A DNA stretch of 59,036 bases. Origin: Alphaproteobacteria bacterium (GTDB lineage: Bacteria > Pseudomonadota > Alphaproteobacteria > Rhodobacterales > Rhodobacteraceae). The notes beneath the pieces were generated by a model. That model searched no databases. It worked only from the letters and a program-made list of their open reading frames with translations, and was not told the origin of the DNA. A program made the translations under genes and the position numbers. Below, piece by piece: positions 34,402-43,531 of the stretch. The first letter of the stretch is position 1. Every line of letters starts with the position of its first letter. The stretch spans positions 1 through 59,036 of the forward strand of contig JAUIBL010000024.1 of assembly GCA_030428355.1 (NCBI GenBank), given 5' to 3'.

Positions 34402-36074
34402 CACGCGGCCTTCTGTTTCTTGTCGCTCTCGCCATAAAGCGCGGTCTTGAACGGGGTCATGCCGACGCGGCGGAACGTGTCGATGAAGGTCTCCTCGGCG
34501 CTGTCACGCTCCGACAGGTAGGTGTCCACGATCCGTTCGATGGCGGGCACGATCTCATCCGCTGAAAAGCCCGGACCGGTGCGCTGACCGATGGCAGCGG
34601 TTTCGGTGTGATCGCCGCCCAGCGTGATCTGGTAGTTCTCCACCCCCGCGCGGTCGAGGCCAAGGATGCCGATATGGCCCACATGGTGATGTCCGCAGGC
34701 GTTGATGCAGCCCGAGATCTTGATCTTCAGATCACCCACCTCGTGTTCCAGCTTGAGCTGATCGAACCGCGTGGCGATTTCCTGCGCGATGGGGATCGAG
34801 CGGGCTGTGGCCAGCGCGCAGTAATCCATACCAGGGCAGGCGATGATGTCGCTGATCTTGCCGATATTGGCGGTGGCGAGGCCCGCTGCCTTGAGGGCAG
34901 CATGGATCGCAGGCAGGTCGGCCATGTGCACATGCGGCAGCACGACGTTCTGTTCGTGGCTGATGCGCAATTCGTCATGGCCGTAGCGCTCGGCCAGATC
35001 GGCCATCACGCGCATCTGATCGGCGGTTGCGTCACCCGGCGTTGCGCCATGGGCCTTGAGGCTGATCTGCCCAATCGCGTGGCCCGGTGCGCGGTGGGCG
35101 CTGAGATTGGTGTCGGCCCAGGACCGGAACACGGGGTCATTTGCGTAAGCCAGATCGAACGGGCCGGTGTCGCGGTCTTTGAACGCGGGGGGCGCGAAGT
35201 CGGCTTTGATCTGCGCAAAAAGCTGTTGATCCACACCGGTGAAGGCGGGGCGCAGGAGTGCGAACCGCTCTTCGACACGCGCGCGGATGTCGTCGATGCC
35301 ATGCTCGTGAACGGTGATCTTGATGCGACTCTTGTACTTGTTGTCGCGACGGCCCAGCAGGTTCCAGACGCTGACCACCGCTTCGAGATAGGGCAGAAGA
35401 TCGGCCTCGGGCAGGAAGTCCCGGACAACCTTGCCGATCATCGGGGTGCGGCCAAGGCCACCGCCGACGATGACCTCGAAACCCGGCTCGCCCACATCGT
35501 TGCGGACCATGCGCAAGCCGATGTCGTGGGCCTTGGTCACCGCGCGGTCATTGGGCGAGCCGGTGACGGCGATCTTGAATTTGCGCGGCAGGAACTGGAA
35601 TTCCGGGTGGTCGGTGGACCACTGGCGGATCAGCTCGGCCACCGGGCGGGGATCGGCAATCTCGTCCGCCGCGGCGCCGGCGAAATGGTCGGCCGTCACG
35701 TTGCGGATCGTGTTGCCGGAGGTCTGGATCGCGTGCATCTGCACCTCGGCCAGCGCATCGAGCATATCGGGCACGTCCCGCAGCGTGGGCCAGTTGAACT
35801 GGATGTTCTGGCGTGTGGTGAAATGGCCGTAGCCCTTGTCCCACCGCTCGGCGATGTAGGCAAGCTGGCGCATCTGGGCGCTGTTCAATGTGCCGTAGGG
35901 GATCGCCACGCGCAGCATGTAGGCGTGCAGTTGCAGGTACAGCCCGTTCATCAGGCGCAGCGGCTTGAATTCGTCTTCGGTCAGGTTGCCGTCGATGCGG
36001 CGCTCGACCTGTGCGCGGAATTGGGAGTTGCGCTCGGCCACGAAGGCGGCGTCGAAATCGGTATAGCGGTACAT
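34401..36074 (-). CDS. cysI: Ferredoxin-type sulfite/nitrite reductase hemoprotein
   Basis: 557 aa. Siroheme and [4Fe-4S] ligands are in CPGMDYC and SGCINACGHHHVGHIG. The two-fold repeated ferrodoxin-like and catalytic halves are present (FTTRQNIQFNW, then ISHEQNVVLP). It reduces sulfite to sulfide by six electrons. There is no cysJ flavoprotein gene here, so ferredoxin probably donates electrons. The operon with APS reductase and siroheme synthase favours sulfite over nitrite. Coupled by TGATG overlap to DUF2849 before it and cysH after it. Confidence 0.93.
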   Translation of the reverse strand: MYRYTDFDAAFVAERNSQFRAQVERRIDGNLTEDEFKPLRLMNGLYLQLHAYMLRVAIPYGTLNSAQMRQLAYIAERWDKGYGHFTTRQNIQFNWPTLRDVPDMLDALAEVQMHAIQTSGNTIRNVTADHFAGAAADEIADPRPVAELIRQWSTDHPEFQFLPRKFKIAVTGSPNDRAVTKAHDIGLRMVRNDVGEPGFEVIVGGGLGRTPMIGKVVRDFLPEADLLPYLEAVVSVWNLLGRRDNKYKSRIKITVHEHGIDDIRARVEERFALLRPAFTGVDQQLFAQIKADFAPPAFKDRDTGPFDLAYANDPVFRSWADTNLSAHRAPGHAIGQISLKAHGATPGDATADQMRVMADLAERYGHDELRISHEQNVVLPHVHMADLPAIHAALKAAGLATANIGKISDIIACPGMDYCALATARSIPIAQEIATRFDQLKLEHEVGDLKIKISGCINACGHHHVGHIGILGLDRAGVENYQITLGGDHTETAAIGQRTGPGFSADEIVPAIERIVDTYLSERDSAEETFIDTFRRVGMTPFKTALYGESDKKQKAA

Positions 36075-36376
36075 CAGAGAGCCTCGGACTGTTTGCCGTG
36101 GGGATAGTTGGACGGGCCGCGCATGCGGAACGCCTCGCGGAAATGGGTGGGCTTGGGACCTTTTGCGTCAGCGGACACATCAGCCAGATAGACGCCGACC
36201 ACCTCGGACGTGCGGGCGCTGGCGTCGATCAGGCGGATTTGCGCGTCGGCCTCGTCGGTCAGGACATCGGCGTCGGCCAAATGGCGGGACCACGTGTCGT
36301 CCTGGGTCAGGTAGACCACATCGCCTTCGAGCAGCGCATTGGCGGTGATGACTTTCGGCGTGAAGATCGCGGGCAT
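36074..36376 (-). CDS. DUF2849 protein
   Basis: 100 aa, with the conserved opening VITANALLEGDVVYLTQDDTW and the C-terminal RMRGPSNYPHGKQSEAL. DUF2849 is a small alphaproteobacterial family found almost only in front of sulfite reductase genes. Function is unknown; it may help modulate or assemble the reductase. Start and stop both overlap its neighbours by one base (TGATG), so it is tightly coupled to cobA/cysG-type and cysI. Confidence 0.87.
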   Translation of the reverse strand: MPAIFTPKVITANALLEGDVVYLTQDDTWSRHLADADVLTDEADAQIRLIDASARTSEVVGVYLADVSADAKGPKPTHFREAFRMRGPSNYPHGKQSEAL

Positions 36377-37152
36377 CAGATCATCTCCTGAACGTGGGGC
36401 AGGGCATGGGCGACCGCATCGCGCGGGGCCAGCCCGTACATGAGCAGCGCGGGGCCAGTGATGTCGGCCTCGGCCAGAATGGCGGGCAGCGTTGCCAGAG
36501 TGGCGGCGACGATGCGCTGCTCCGGGCGGGAGGCGTTTTCGACGATGGTGACAGGCGTGGACGGGGTTGCGCCGTGCATCAGTAGACGGCCCTGAATGAA
36601 CCGCGCGGCCTTCTTGGCCATGTAGATCGCGGCCACCTCGCCCTCGCGGGCGAGCGCGCGCCAGTCGTGATCGGCATATCCCTGCATGTCGTGCCCGGTG
36701 ATCAGACGCACGGCGGTGTTGCGCCCGCGTTTGGTGAGCGACTGGCCGAGGGCGGCCACAGCGGCGGAGGCGGAGTTGAGACCCGGCACGACAGTATAAT
36801 CGAGACCGGCCTCGATCACCGCATCCAGCTCCTCATCCAGACGGCCAAACACGGTAGGATCGCCGGCCTTGAGGCGAACGACACGCGCGCCGGTGAGGGC
36901 TTCCTCGACGATCATCGCGTTGATCTCGGCTTGCGTGACCGACGGGCCGAAGCCTTCCTTGCCTGCATTGCGCAAACGGGTCTGCGGGCCGACAAGAGCG
37001 AGGATCTCGGCGCTCACCAGACGGTCATGGATCACGACGTCAGCCGCCTGCAACGCACGCAGGGCCTTGACCGTCAGCAGATCGGGATCGCCGGGACCCG
37101 CGCCGACAAAGGCGACGGGCAGGGTCGGGGTCTTGTGCAGGTCGCGTGGCAT
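36376..37152 (-). CDS. cobA: Uroporphyrinogen-III C-methyltransferase
   Basis: 258 aa. SAM-dependent enzyme making precorrin-2 for siroheme. Motifs are AFVGAGPGDPDLLTVKALRAL, VVRLKAGDPTVFGRLDEE, VVPGLNSASAAVAALG, LTKRGRNTAVRLITGHD and NASRPEQRIV. It is the SUMT domain alone, without the CysG dehydrogenase/ferrochelatase half. I choose ATG 37152 because GAGG lies 8-9 nt upstream; ATG 37185 and the longer frame run into the AT-rich promoter. It is first in the sulfite operon and supplies its heme cofactor. Confidence 0.92.
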   Translation of the reverse strand: MPRDLHKTPTLPVAFVGAGPGDPDLLTVKALRALQAADVVIHDRLVSAEILALVGPQTRLRNAGKEGFGPSVTQAEINAMIVEEALTGARVVRLKAGDPTVFGRLDEELDAVIEAGLDYTVVPGLNSASAAVAALGQSLTKRGRNTAVRLITGHDMQGYADHDWRALAREGEVAAIYMAKKAARFIQGRLLMHGATPSTPVTIVENASRPEQRIVAATLATLPAILAEADITGPALLMYGLAPRDAVAHALPHVQEMI

Positions 37153-37185
37153 CGGGTTGTCCTCTTCACCGCGTTTCTTGTCCAT

Positions 37186-37198
37186 AAAATAGAATTTT
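37186..37198. promoter_or_regulatory. Candidate Lrp/AsnC operator
   Basis: AAAATAGAATTTT is a 13-bp palindrome with arms AAAAT/ATTTT in the 150-nt gap between the cobA-cys operon and the divergent Lrp-family gene. Its form (AT-rich, 3-nt centre) is like known Lrp-family half-site pairs. Whether the regulator binds here is inference. Confidence 0.4.
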
Positions 37199-37302
37199 GT
37201 TCCGGTGTTCTGCCAGTGCCTTGCGGAAATAAGGAAATATGTTCTATGTGGCGGGTCAGCGGGGACAGGGAGTCCTCGAAACACGCGGAAAGAAGAACAG
37301 AG

Positions 37303-37758
37303 ATGAAGATCGACGACACGGACCGGAAAATTCTTGTCGAGTTGCAGACCGATGCGGCGCAGTCGCTGGACGATATTGCCCGCAAGGTTGGGTCATCGAA
37401 GACGCCGGTCTGGAACCGGATTCGCAAGATGAAAGAGGCCGGGATCATCGGCGCGCAGGTGGTGCAGCTTGATGCGGATGCGCTGGGGTTCGAGGCGTGT
37501 TTCTTTGTCCTGATCCGCACCAGCGAACATGATGCCGCCTGGCAGCGGGCGTTTCTGAAGGCGCTGCAGGACCGCCCCGAAGTGCAGGAGGCGCACCGGC
37601 TGGCGGGGGATATCGATTATATCCTCAAGGTGCGGGTGAAGAACGCGCGGGCCTATGACGCGTTCTACCAAGCGCTGATCGCCGAGGTGAAGGTGCACAA
37701 CGTGACGGCGCTTCTGTCGATGGAAGAGATCAAGTCGACCACGGCGCTGCCGCTTTAG
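37303..37758 (+). CDS. Lrp/AsnC-family transcriptional regulator
   Basis: 151 aa. The N-terminal winged helix-turn-helix reads DDTDRKILVELQTDAAQSLD with recognition helix KTPVWNRIRKMKE; the C-terminal RAM ligand domain spans ~65-150 (VQEAHRLAGDIDYILKVRVKN). The start ATG 37303 follows GAAGAACAGAG. It is transcribed away from the cobA-DUF2849-cysI-cysH operon, the usual place of this regulator in alphaproteobacteria, and probably controls it in response to a sulfur-related amino acid. Effector is inferred. Confidence 0.92.
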   Translation: MKIDDTDRKILVELQTDAAQSLDDIARKVGSSKTPVWNRIRKMKEAGIIGAQVVQLDADALGFEACFFVLIRTSEHDAAWQRAFLKALQDRPEVQEAHRLAGDIDYILKVRVKNARAYDAFYQALIAEVKVHNVTALLSMEEIKSTTALPL

Positions 37759-37771
37759 GCGGTGACGCGGG

Positions 37772-38941
37772 TCAGCCGAGTTGCACCATCAGGCGGTCCA
37801 GCCCGTGGAAATGGTAGCTGTTGGCGTAGACGGGTGGTTCCGCGATGCGCAAATTTGGGCACCGATCCCAGAGGATTGGCAGGGCGATCTGCAATTCCAG
37901 CCGGGCCAGAGGTGCGCCGACGCAGAAATGCAGCCCGCCGCCGAAGCTGGTGTTTTGCGTCACCGGGCGCGTTGGATCGAAGCGGTGGGCGTCGGGCCAT
38001 TGGTCCGGGTCGCGATTGGCTGATGCAAGGAGCAGCGCCACCTGATCGCCGCGCCGGAAGGTGTGACCGTAGATCGTGACCTCCTCATAGGCATAGCGGG
38101 TGAACATATGCAGGGGCGGATCGTAGCGGAGGATTTCCTCGACCGTTTTGTCGTCGATGGTCTTGGTGCCGGTTTCCAGCAGCGTCTTGATGCCGTTGCC
38201 CAGCGTGTGGACAGTGGCCTCGTGGCCCGCGTTGAGGAGCAGGATGCAGGTGGTGATCAGTTCATCGGTGGACAGCTTTTCGCCTTCCTCCTCGGCGGCG
38301 ATCAGGTGGGTGATCAGGTCATCGCGGGGACCCGTGCGGCGGGTGTCGATATAGCGGCGCAGGAAGTCGGAGAATTCGGACGCGGCCTGGGCGGCGGCGT
38401 CTTCGGTCGCGCGGGTGCGGCTGGCCTGGTACATGGCGACCATGGCATTCGACCAGCGCAGGAGTTGCGGGGCCATGTCGTCGGGAACTCCGAGCAGGCG
38501 CGCGATCACGATCACCGGGATCGGTTGGCAGAATGTGGTGAGGATGTCGAAGGGGGTGTCCGAGGGGAAAGCGTTGATTTTCTCGTGGGTTAGGGCGGTT
38601 ATTTCAGGTCCCAGCGCCTTGATGCGGCGCGATGTGAAGGCGCGCAGGACGAGGCCGCGCAGGCGGGTGTGGCGGGGCGGCTCCAGCTCCAGCATCGAAT
38701 GCGCCTCGACCGCATAGAACGGGGCGAGGTGATCGGGGATCGCGGGGGCCAGTTCGGGTGGCACTTCGCGACCAAAGCGGCGGTCGCGCAGGATGGTATG
38801 CACCGCGCGGTGGCTGGCGGCGCAGGGCATGCCGTAGTCGTCCCACCATGCCAGATCGCCCGAGGTGCGGAGGCGATCATAGAACGGGTAGGGGTTCTGG
38901 ACGAAGGCGGGGTCAGTCGGGGATTGCTGGAAGCGGTGCAT
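37772..38941 (-). CDS. Cytochrome P450
   Basis: 389-aa soluble bacterial P450. The I-helix oxygen motif is NAGHEATVHTL (AGxxxT), the K-helix ExxR is EEILRYDPP, and the heme loop is FGGGLHFCVGAPLARLE with the proximal Cys. It resembles the CYP class found in roseobacters next to primary metabolism genes; substrate unknown, and no ferredoxin partner is adjacent. It is convergent with the Lrp gene (13 nt) and follows tpiA on the same strand by 14 nt. Confidence 0.93.
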   Translation of the reverse strand: MHRFQQSPTDPAFVQNPYPFYDRLRTSGDLAWWDDYGMPCAASHRAVHTILRDRRFGREVPPELAPAIPDHLAPFYAVEAHSMLELEPPRHTRLRGLVLRAFTSRRIKALGPEITALTHEKINAFPSDTPFDILTTFCQPIPVIVIARLLGVPDDMAPQLLRWSNAMVAMYQASRTRATEDAAAQAASEFSDFLRRYIDTRRTGPRDDLITHLIAAEEEGEKLSTDELITTCILLLNAGHEATVHTLGNGIKTLLETGTKTIDDKTVEEILRYDPPLHMFTRYAYEEVTIYGHTFRRGDQVALLLASANRDPDQWPDAHRFDPTRPVTQNTSFGGGLHFCVGAPLARLELQIALPILWDRCPNLRIAEPPVYANSYHFHGLDRLMVQLG

Positions 38942-38955
38942 GCCGATTGGGCGGA

Positions 38956-39693
38956 TCAGCCGTTCAGCGCGGTGACGATGGGCGCGAAATCGGCGGCTTT
39001 CAGGCTCGCGCCGCCCACAAGTGCGCCGTCCACGTCTGGCACGGCGAAAATCTCGGTCGCGTTCGAGGCTTTGACGCTGCCGCCATAGAGCAGGCGGATG
39101 GCTTGGGCGGTGTCGGTGCCGAAGCGCTGGATCAGGGTGGCGCGCATGAAGCTGTGCACCTCGGCGATCTGGTCGGTGGTGGGCACCTTGCCGGTGCCGA
39201 TGGCCCAGACCGGTTCGTAGGCGATGACCGTGTTTGCGCCCGTCACATCGTCCGGCAGAGAGGCGGCGAGTTGGCGGCCCACCACGTCAAGGGTCTTGCC
39301 ACCTTCGCGCTCGTCGAGGGTTTCGCCGACGCAGACGATGGCGGTCAGGTTTGCGGCCCATGCGGCGAGGGTCTTGTAGGCCACAAGCGCGTCGCTTTCG
39401 CCGTGGTCGGCGCGGCGCTCGGAATGGCCAAGGATGACGTAAGTCGCGCCTGCGTCCTTGAGCATGGCGGCGGAGATATCGCCCGTATGGGCACCGGACG
39501 CGGCAGAGTGGCAATCCTGCCCGCCGATGGCGATCCTGTCGGCCTTGGCGGTTGCGGCGGCGATGAGCGTGGCAGGCGGGCAGATCAGCACTTCGGCCGT
39601 GCCTCCAGCGACAACCTGCAAGGCGTCAAGCTCGGCTAGCGCGGCGATGGTTCCGTTCATCTTCCAGTTTCCGGCGGCGAGTTTGCGGCGCAT
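38956..39693 (-). CDS. tpiA: Triose-phosphate isomerase
   Basis: 245-aa TIM-barrel enzyme interconverting dihydroxyacetone phosphate and glyceraldehyde 3-phosphate. The substrate Lys is in GNWKMNG at the N-terminus, the electrophilic His in ILGHSERR, the catalytic Glu in [12 protein letters not shown], and the phosphate loop in [11 protein letters not shown] and [12 protein letters not shown] 39693 follows AGGAG; the longer in-frame start at 39840 overlaps the divergent oxygenase gene and has no family similarity. Confidence 0.96.
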   Translation of the reverse strand: MRRKLAAGNWKMNGTIAALAELDALQVVAGGTAEVLICPPATLIAAATAKADRIAIGGQDCHSAASGAHTGDISAAMLKDAGATYVILGHSERRADHGESDALVAYKTLAAWAANLTAIVCVGETLDEREGGKTLDVVGRQLAASLPDDVTGANTVIAYEPVWAIGTGKVPTTDQIAEVHSFMRATLIQRFGTDTAQAIRLLYGGSVKASNATEIFAVPDVDGALVGGASLKAADFAPIVTALNG

Positions 39694-39818
39694 GGGGAGG
39701 CTCCTGCTGGTGTCTTCTGTGTGCCGCATCATCGCGGGCGAGGCAGCGGCGTCAAGGGCAGTTGCGTGTCTGAGGGTGGGGTGGCACAAGGCCGACCGAT
39801 GACGCAGGAGGGCGACAG

Positions 39819-40730
39819 ATGATCCCGAGACTGGATGCACAGGCTTTGGTGGCGGGCGATGCCGATGCGCTGGCGCAGATGCGGATCGCTGCCGAAGAGG
39901 TGGGGTTTGCCACGGTCTACAACACCAAGTTCACCTCGGCCCGGATGCGGTTCGTGCTGGCCGCCTATCGCGCCTTCTTTGCCCTGCCTGTCGAGATCAA
40001 GGATCAGGTGAACATGGCGCGCACCGGGTCGAACCGGGGTTGGGGTGCGCCGAAATCCGAACAGGTCGATCCGAATGCGAACCCCGATTACAAAGAGGTG
40101 TTCGATTGTGGCTACACCCTGCAGGATGGCGATATGCGGGTGGCGCTGTCGGTCTATGCGCCGAACCACTGGCCGGACCGGCCCGCCGGGTTCGAGCAGG
40201 TGATCCGTGCCTATTACGCGGACGCGCTCGATGTGGCGCGGGGCATTCTGCGCGGCATCGCGATGTCCATCGGCGCGGATGCGGATTTCTTCGAGGACAA
40301 ATTCGACTGTCCGATGGCGCTTTTACGGGGCAATTACTATCCGCCGCGTCCGGACTGGGCGGGAGACAAGGATTTCGGCATTGGTGCCCATACGGATTAC
40401 GGCTGTCTGACGCTTCTGGCCACCGATGGTCAGCCGGGGCTCGAGGTGCAGCCGCGCGGGCGCAGCGACTGGCTGCCGGTGCAGGCCCCGCCGGGCGAGT
40501 TCATCATCAACTTCGGCGAGATGCTTGAGATGTGGACCGAAGGGCGCGTCGTGGCGACGCTGCACCGGGTCAAGGGCGGGTCCGATGAGCGGATTTCGGT
40601 GCCGCTCTTCTTCAATCCGAATGTGGAGACGAATGTCGCGCCGCTCGGGTCAGGCAAGCTGATCCGCGCCGGGGATCATCTGACCAAGCGCTATGCCGAG
40701 ACCTATGTGCATTTGCAGGGAAAGCAGTAG
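39819..40730 (+). CDS. 2-oxoglutarate/Fe(II) oxygenase, isopenicillin N synthase-like
   Basis: 303 aa. The N-terminal DIOX_N part ([14 protein letters not shown]) is followed by the Fe(II) site: HTDYG supplies His and Asp, and the distal His is in [10 protein letters not shown], with Arg in [11 protein letters not shown] binding the co-substrate carboxylate. These enzymes are annotated broadly as IPNS-family oxygenases; in proteobacteria they often act on amino acids or pyrimidine/flavonoid-like compounds. Substrate unknown. Diverges from tpiA across 125 nt. Confidence 0.88.
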   Translation: MIPRLDAQALVAGDADALAQMRIAAEEVGFATVYNTKFTSARMRFVLAAYRAFFALPVEIKDQVNMARTGSNRGWGAPKSEQVDPNANPDYKEVFDCGYTLQDGDMRVALSVYAPNHWPDRPAGFEQVIRAYYADALDVARGILRGIAMSIGADADFFEDKFDCPMALLRGNYYPPRPDWAGDKDFGIGAHTDYGCLTLLATDGQPGLEVQPRGRSDWLPVQAPPGEFIINFGEMLEMWTEGRVVATLHRVKGGSDERISVPLFFNPNVETNVAPLGSGKLIRAGDHLTKRYAETYVHLQGKQ

Positions 40731-40733
40731 GCG

Positions 40734-41369
40734 TCAGCGCTGCGTGGTCAGCAAGCGGATGGCCAAGCCTGCAAAGACCACGGCGGCAATGCGGTTGAGG
40801 GTGATCTGCGCTTTTGGCGACGCTGTCAGCCACTCGCCTAGATAACCTGCACCCCAGGCGACCGTGCCGAAGACAAGGATGGTCGCGACGATGAACAGAA
40901 AGCCCAGACCCAGCAATTGCGGGGCCAGAGGGCCGATGGTCGGATCTGCGAATTGCGGCAGGAAGGCGAGGAAGAAAATCGCCACCTTGGGGTTCGTGAT
41001 GTTCATCACGATGCCACGACGATAGAGTTGGGCAAGGCCGGGGCGGGATCGGTGTTCCGCTGAGAGGCTGGAGGTTCCCGCCCTGAAGGCCTGCCATGCC
41101 AGATAGAGCAGGTAGGCCGCTCCGAGCATTTTTACGATGTTGAACGCAACGGCAGACGCGGAAAACACGGCGGCGATCCCGAAGGCCACGGCTGTGGTGT
41201 GGACAAGCAGACCGGTACACAGGCCAAGGGTCACGACAAATCCGGCAAGGCGGCCGTAAAGCGCCGACTGCGTCAGGACGAAGATGTTGTCCGGCCCGGG
41301 TGCAAAGCCAAGGGCCACCGCTGCCGTGAAGAAAACCAATAGAACGTCGAGGTCAGGCAAATCGGCCAC
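40734..41369 (-). CDS. LysE-family amino acid exporter
   Basis: 211-aa inner-membrane protein with about six helices. The conserved N-terminal GFAPGPDNIFVLTQSALYGR and the downstream NPKVAIFFLAFLPQF are the signatures of LysE/RhtB exporters. The exported amino acid or derivative cannot be told. It ends 3 nt from the stop of the convergent oxygenase gene. Confidence 0.92.
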   Translation of the reverse strand: MADLPDLDVLLVFFTAAVALGFAPGPDNIFVLTQSALYGRLAGFVVTLGLCTGLLVHTTAVAFGIAAVFSASAVAFNIVKMLGAAYLLYLAWQAFRAGTSSLSAEHRSRPGLAQLYRRGIVMNITNPKVAIFFLAFLPQFADPTIGPLAPQLLGLGFLFIVATILVFGTVAWGAGYLGEWLTASPKAQITLNRIAAVVFAGLAIRLLTTQR

Positions 41370-41540
41370 TCCGGCAATCAGGTTGCAAGACCTTGGTTTT
41401 GGGGCCGGATGCGAGGAGCGTCAATGCGGTTTCGAACGTCATGTCAGCCAAAACCGCGACGTTCTGGCGTTGCCGCGTTCAGGCCGCCCAAGGCCACGGG
41501 CGATCGTCTGGATCAGCCGTTTTTAAACCGTTCGGGTTGT

Positions 41541-41939
41541 CTACGCCTTGAGGTTCGGCACGCCGCCTGCGTGTTCGGTGGCCAGCTCGTCCACATCCTT
41601 GAACTTGATCGACTCCCCGCACCCGCAGGCATCGGCAACATTCGGGTTGTTGAACTGGAAACCGGATTCGAGCAGCGAGGTCTGGTAGTCGATCTCGGTC
41701 CCGAAGAGGAACATCTGCGCCATCGGGGCGATCATCACCACGGCACCGTCCTGTTCGACCACTTCGTCATTGGGATCGGGCGTGTCGACGTAATCCATCG
41801 TGTATTCCATGCCCGCGCAGCCGCCCTTCTTGACGCCGATGCGCAGACCTGCGTGGCCTTTCGACTCCATCAGCTTGCGCACCTGAGCGGCGGCTTTGGG
41901 AGTGAGGGTGACGGCTTGCTTGCCGGGGATGCCAAACAT
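41541..41939 (-). CDS. A-type iron-sulfur carrier protein (SufA/IscA family)
   Basis: 132 aa starting ATG 41939 (MFGIPGKQAVTLTPKAAAQV). Cluster-binding cysteines are Cys in KKGGCAGMEY and the C-terminal pair in ACGCGES. These proteins carry [2Fe-2S] or [4Fe-4S] clusters to apo-enzymes. It is close to a TfoX-like gene and a DUF59/SufT-like gene, making a small Fe-S maturation cluster, with the main suf operon presumably elsewhere. The longer frame back to 42101 overlaps the TfoX gene. Confidence 0.92.
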   Translation of the reverse strand: MFGIPGKQAVTLTPKAAAQVRKLMESKGHAGLRIGVKKGGCAGMEYTMDYVDTPDPNDEVVEQDGAVVMIAPMAQMFLFGTEIDYQTSLLESGFQFNNPNVADACGCGESIKFKDVDELATEHAGGVPNLKA

Positions 41940-41974
41940 GAGGATCGTCCTTTCGTTCCCTCTAAGGTAGGCGT

Positions 41975-42301
41975 TCAGGTCGCGTCTGCCAAGGATCGTT
42001 GTGCCCAGTGGCAGGCGTGTTCGGGATCGTCCAGCGCGGCATCGGGAAACGTCCAATAGGGCATGCGGGCGGGTTTGCCCGATTTGCCCTCGTAGGACCA
42101 TTGTTCGCAGCCTTCCGCAGCCAGATCGTCTGCCAAGGCACCGCGCGCCTTCAGAAGCAGGGTGTCTTCCGGCCCGATGACGGCAAAGATCGTGCCCTCG
42201 CTGTAAATACCCAAGCCGCCGAACATCTTGCGCGTGGTTAGGCCGGGAAGCCCCCGGAAGAGGTCATGGACAAACGCGATCTGTTCGTCGCTGACCGCCA
42301 T
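41975..42301 (-). CDS. TfoX/Sxy N-terminal domain protein
   Basis: 108 aa. The TfoX_N signature is TRKMFGGLGIYSEGTIFAVI, followed by LLLKARG. TfoX is a competence regulator in gammaproteobacteria, but short stand-alone proteins like this are common in alphaproteobacteria without known competence roles. It lies between the SufT-like and A-type carrier genes, 3 nt after the former, so it is probably co-transcribed. Confidence 0.88.
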   Translation of the reverse strand: MAVSDEQIAFVHDLFRGLPGLTTRKMFGGLGIYSEGTIFAVIGPEDTLLLKARGALADDLAAEGCEQWSYEGKSGKPARMPYWTFPDAALDDPEHACHWAQRSLADAT

Positions 42302-42304
42302 CGC

Positions 42305-42667
42305 TTACATGAAACCCAGTTCGAGCCGCGCTTCATCGGACATCATGTCCATGCCCCAGGGCGGCTCCCATGTCAGGTCGACATCGACCTGCTTGACGCC
42401 GGGGATCGGCTCGATGGCCTCGGCCACCCAACCCGGCATCTCGCCGGCGACGGGGCAGCCCGGCGCGGTCAGGGTCATGATCACGCGGACTTCGTTTTCG
42501 GCATTGATGTCAAGCGTGTAGACAAGGCCGAGATCGTAGATGTTGACCGGGATTTCCGGGTCGTAGACGGATCTGCACGCCTCGACGACCTGATCATACA
42601 AGGGATGATCCGTGCTGGAGGGTGCAATCAGCGGCGCACCTTCGATTTTGGGGCTGGCGTCGTTCAT
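42305..42667 (-). CDS. DUF59 (MIP18-like) Fe-S assembly protein, SufT-like
   Basis: 120 aa. Core motif YDPEIPVNIYDLGLVYTLDI, then LTAPGCPVAGEMPGWV with the conserved Cys, and VDLTWEPPWGMDMMSDEARLELG at the end. These proteins help build or hand over [4Fe-4S] clusters, often at the end of suf operons. First gene of the group with TfoX-like and the A-type carrier. Confidence 0.92.
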   Translation of the reverse strand: MNDASPKIEGAPLIAPSSTDHPLYDQVVEACRSVYDPEIPVNIYDLGLVYTLDINAENEVRVIMTLTAPGCPVAGEMPGWVAEAIEPIPGVKQVDVDLTWEPPWGMDMMSDEARLELGFM

Positions 42668-42817
42668 GTCGGTCCTTCCCGTCGGTTCCTGACCAAATAT
42701 ATAGGGAAAGGCGCGGAGGGGGTAAAGGGGCGGCGAAACGCTGTATCGACCGACACCGCATGGCGACCCGCAGGCGGGGTGGCGAGACCCGCGCCGGTGC
42801 GTGAAGGAGCCCGCCCG

Positions 42818-43531
42818 TCAGGCGGGATCCTTGCGATCATACTGCGACCGCAGCGACGAGATGACCTTGTTGGCCGATTGGCTGAGCATCCGGATTTCGC
42901 CGGCCACCGCGGAAAACCCGCGGCCTGCCTCACCGACTCGCGAGGCTTCGATGGAGGCGTTGACCGAGATGATCATGATCATCCGGCTGATTTTCTCGAG
43001 CTCGGAAATCGAGGACCGGATCGTCTTGCTTTGCAGGCCGACATGAGACTGGCGTTGCGAGACCACGTGGTTCAGGGCGCGGCCCATACCTTCGACGATG
43101 GTGTTGAGTGTCTCAAGCAGCGGTGTCTTCACGAAATCCGCCAACTCTTCGATGGCGTTTGTACGCCTCTGGCTGGCCGGTTCGGACAGACGCATCTGAA
43201 GAGAGCGTGCGGTCGCCACAAAGCGCGTCAGGTCTTCGCTTTGGGACGTACTGACGGCTTCAACCTGGGCCAGCACCTGTTTCACATCAGCGGACAGCGT
43301 TGACGTTGCCGAACCGGGAGAGACGTCGGCGGCGATCCTTGCGAACTCGGTCAGGTTGGCTTCGAGATCGCGCAAACCATCCGCGCTGGAGGTGTCCTTC
43401 ATGCTCTCGATCAGCAGCGTCACCAGAACACGGTGAGACAGCATGCGCATCTTGCCGCATTTGTTGATCAGCGCACCAAGCTCGGCTTCGATAGTCGCTT
43501 CGACGCCGGCAATATCCGTCATCATGTTCAT
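42818..43531 (-). CDS. Soluble mini methyl-accepting chemotaxis-type signalling protein
   Basis: 237 aa, no membrane helix. Residues ~20-40 (LINKCGKMRMLSHRVLVTLL) resemble the PilJ-type N-terminal signature QRMLSQR. The C-terminal part carries the MCP tip, VNASIEASRVGEAGRGF at about 190-206, with only ~30 residues after it, so the usual antiparallel coiled coil is not completed. There is no sensor domain and no HAMP. Start ATG 43531 overlaps the globin stop (ATGA). The globin is the obvious sensor candidate. No CheA/CheW genes are in the window, so the output is unknown. Confidence 0.82.
   Translation of the reverse strand: MNMMTDIAGVEATIEAELGALINKCGKMRMLSHRVLVTLLIESMKDTSSADGLRDLEANLTEFARIAADVSPGSATSTLSADVKQVLAQVEAVSTSQSEDLTRFVATARSLQMRLSEPASQRRTNAIEELADFVKTPLLETLNTIVEGMGRALNHVVSQRQSHVGLQSKTIRSSISELEKISRMIMIISVNASIEASRVGEAGRGFSAVAGEIRMLSQSANKVISSLRSQYDRKDPA

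Noticed and set aside
34608..36107. A 499-codon open frame on the + strand opposite cysI
   Set aside because: The - strand gives a complete sulfite reductase with all cofactor ligands; the + frame has no family features.
42781..42835. A terminator at the end of the mini-MCP gene
   Set aside because: CCCGCC/GGCGGG can pair but the hairpin includes the stop codon and no T-tract follows.
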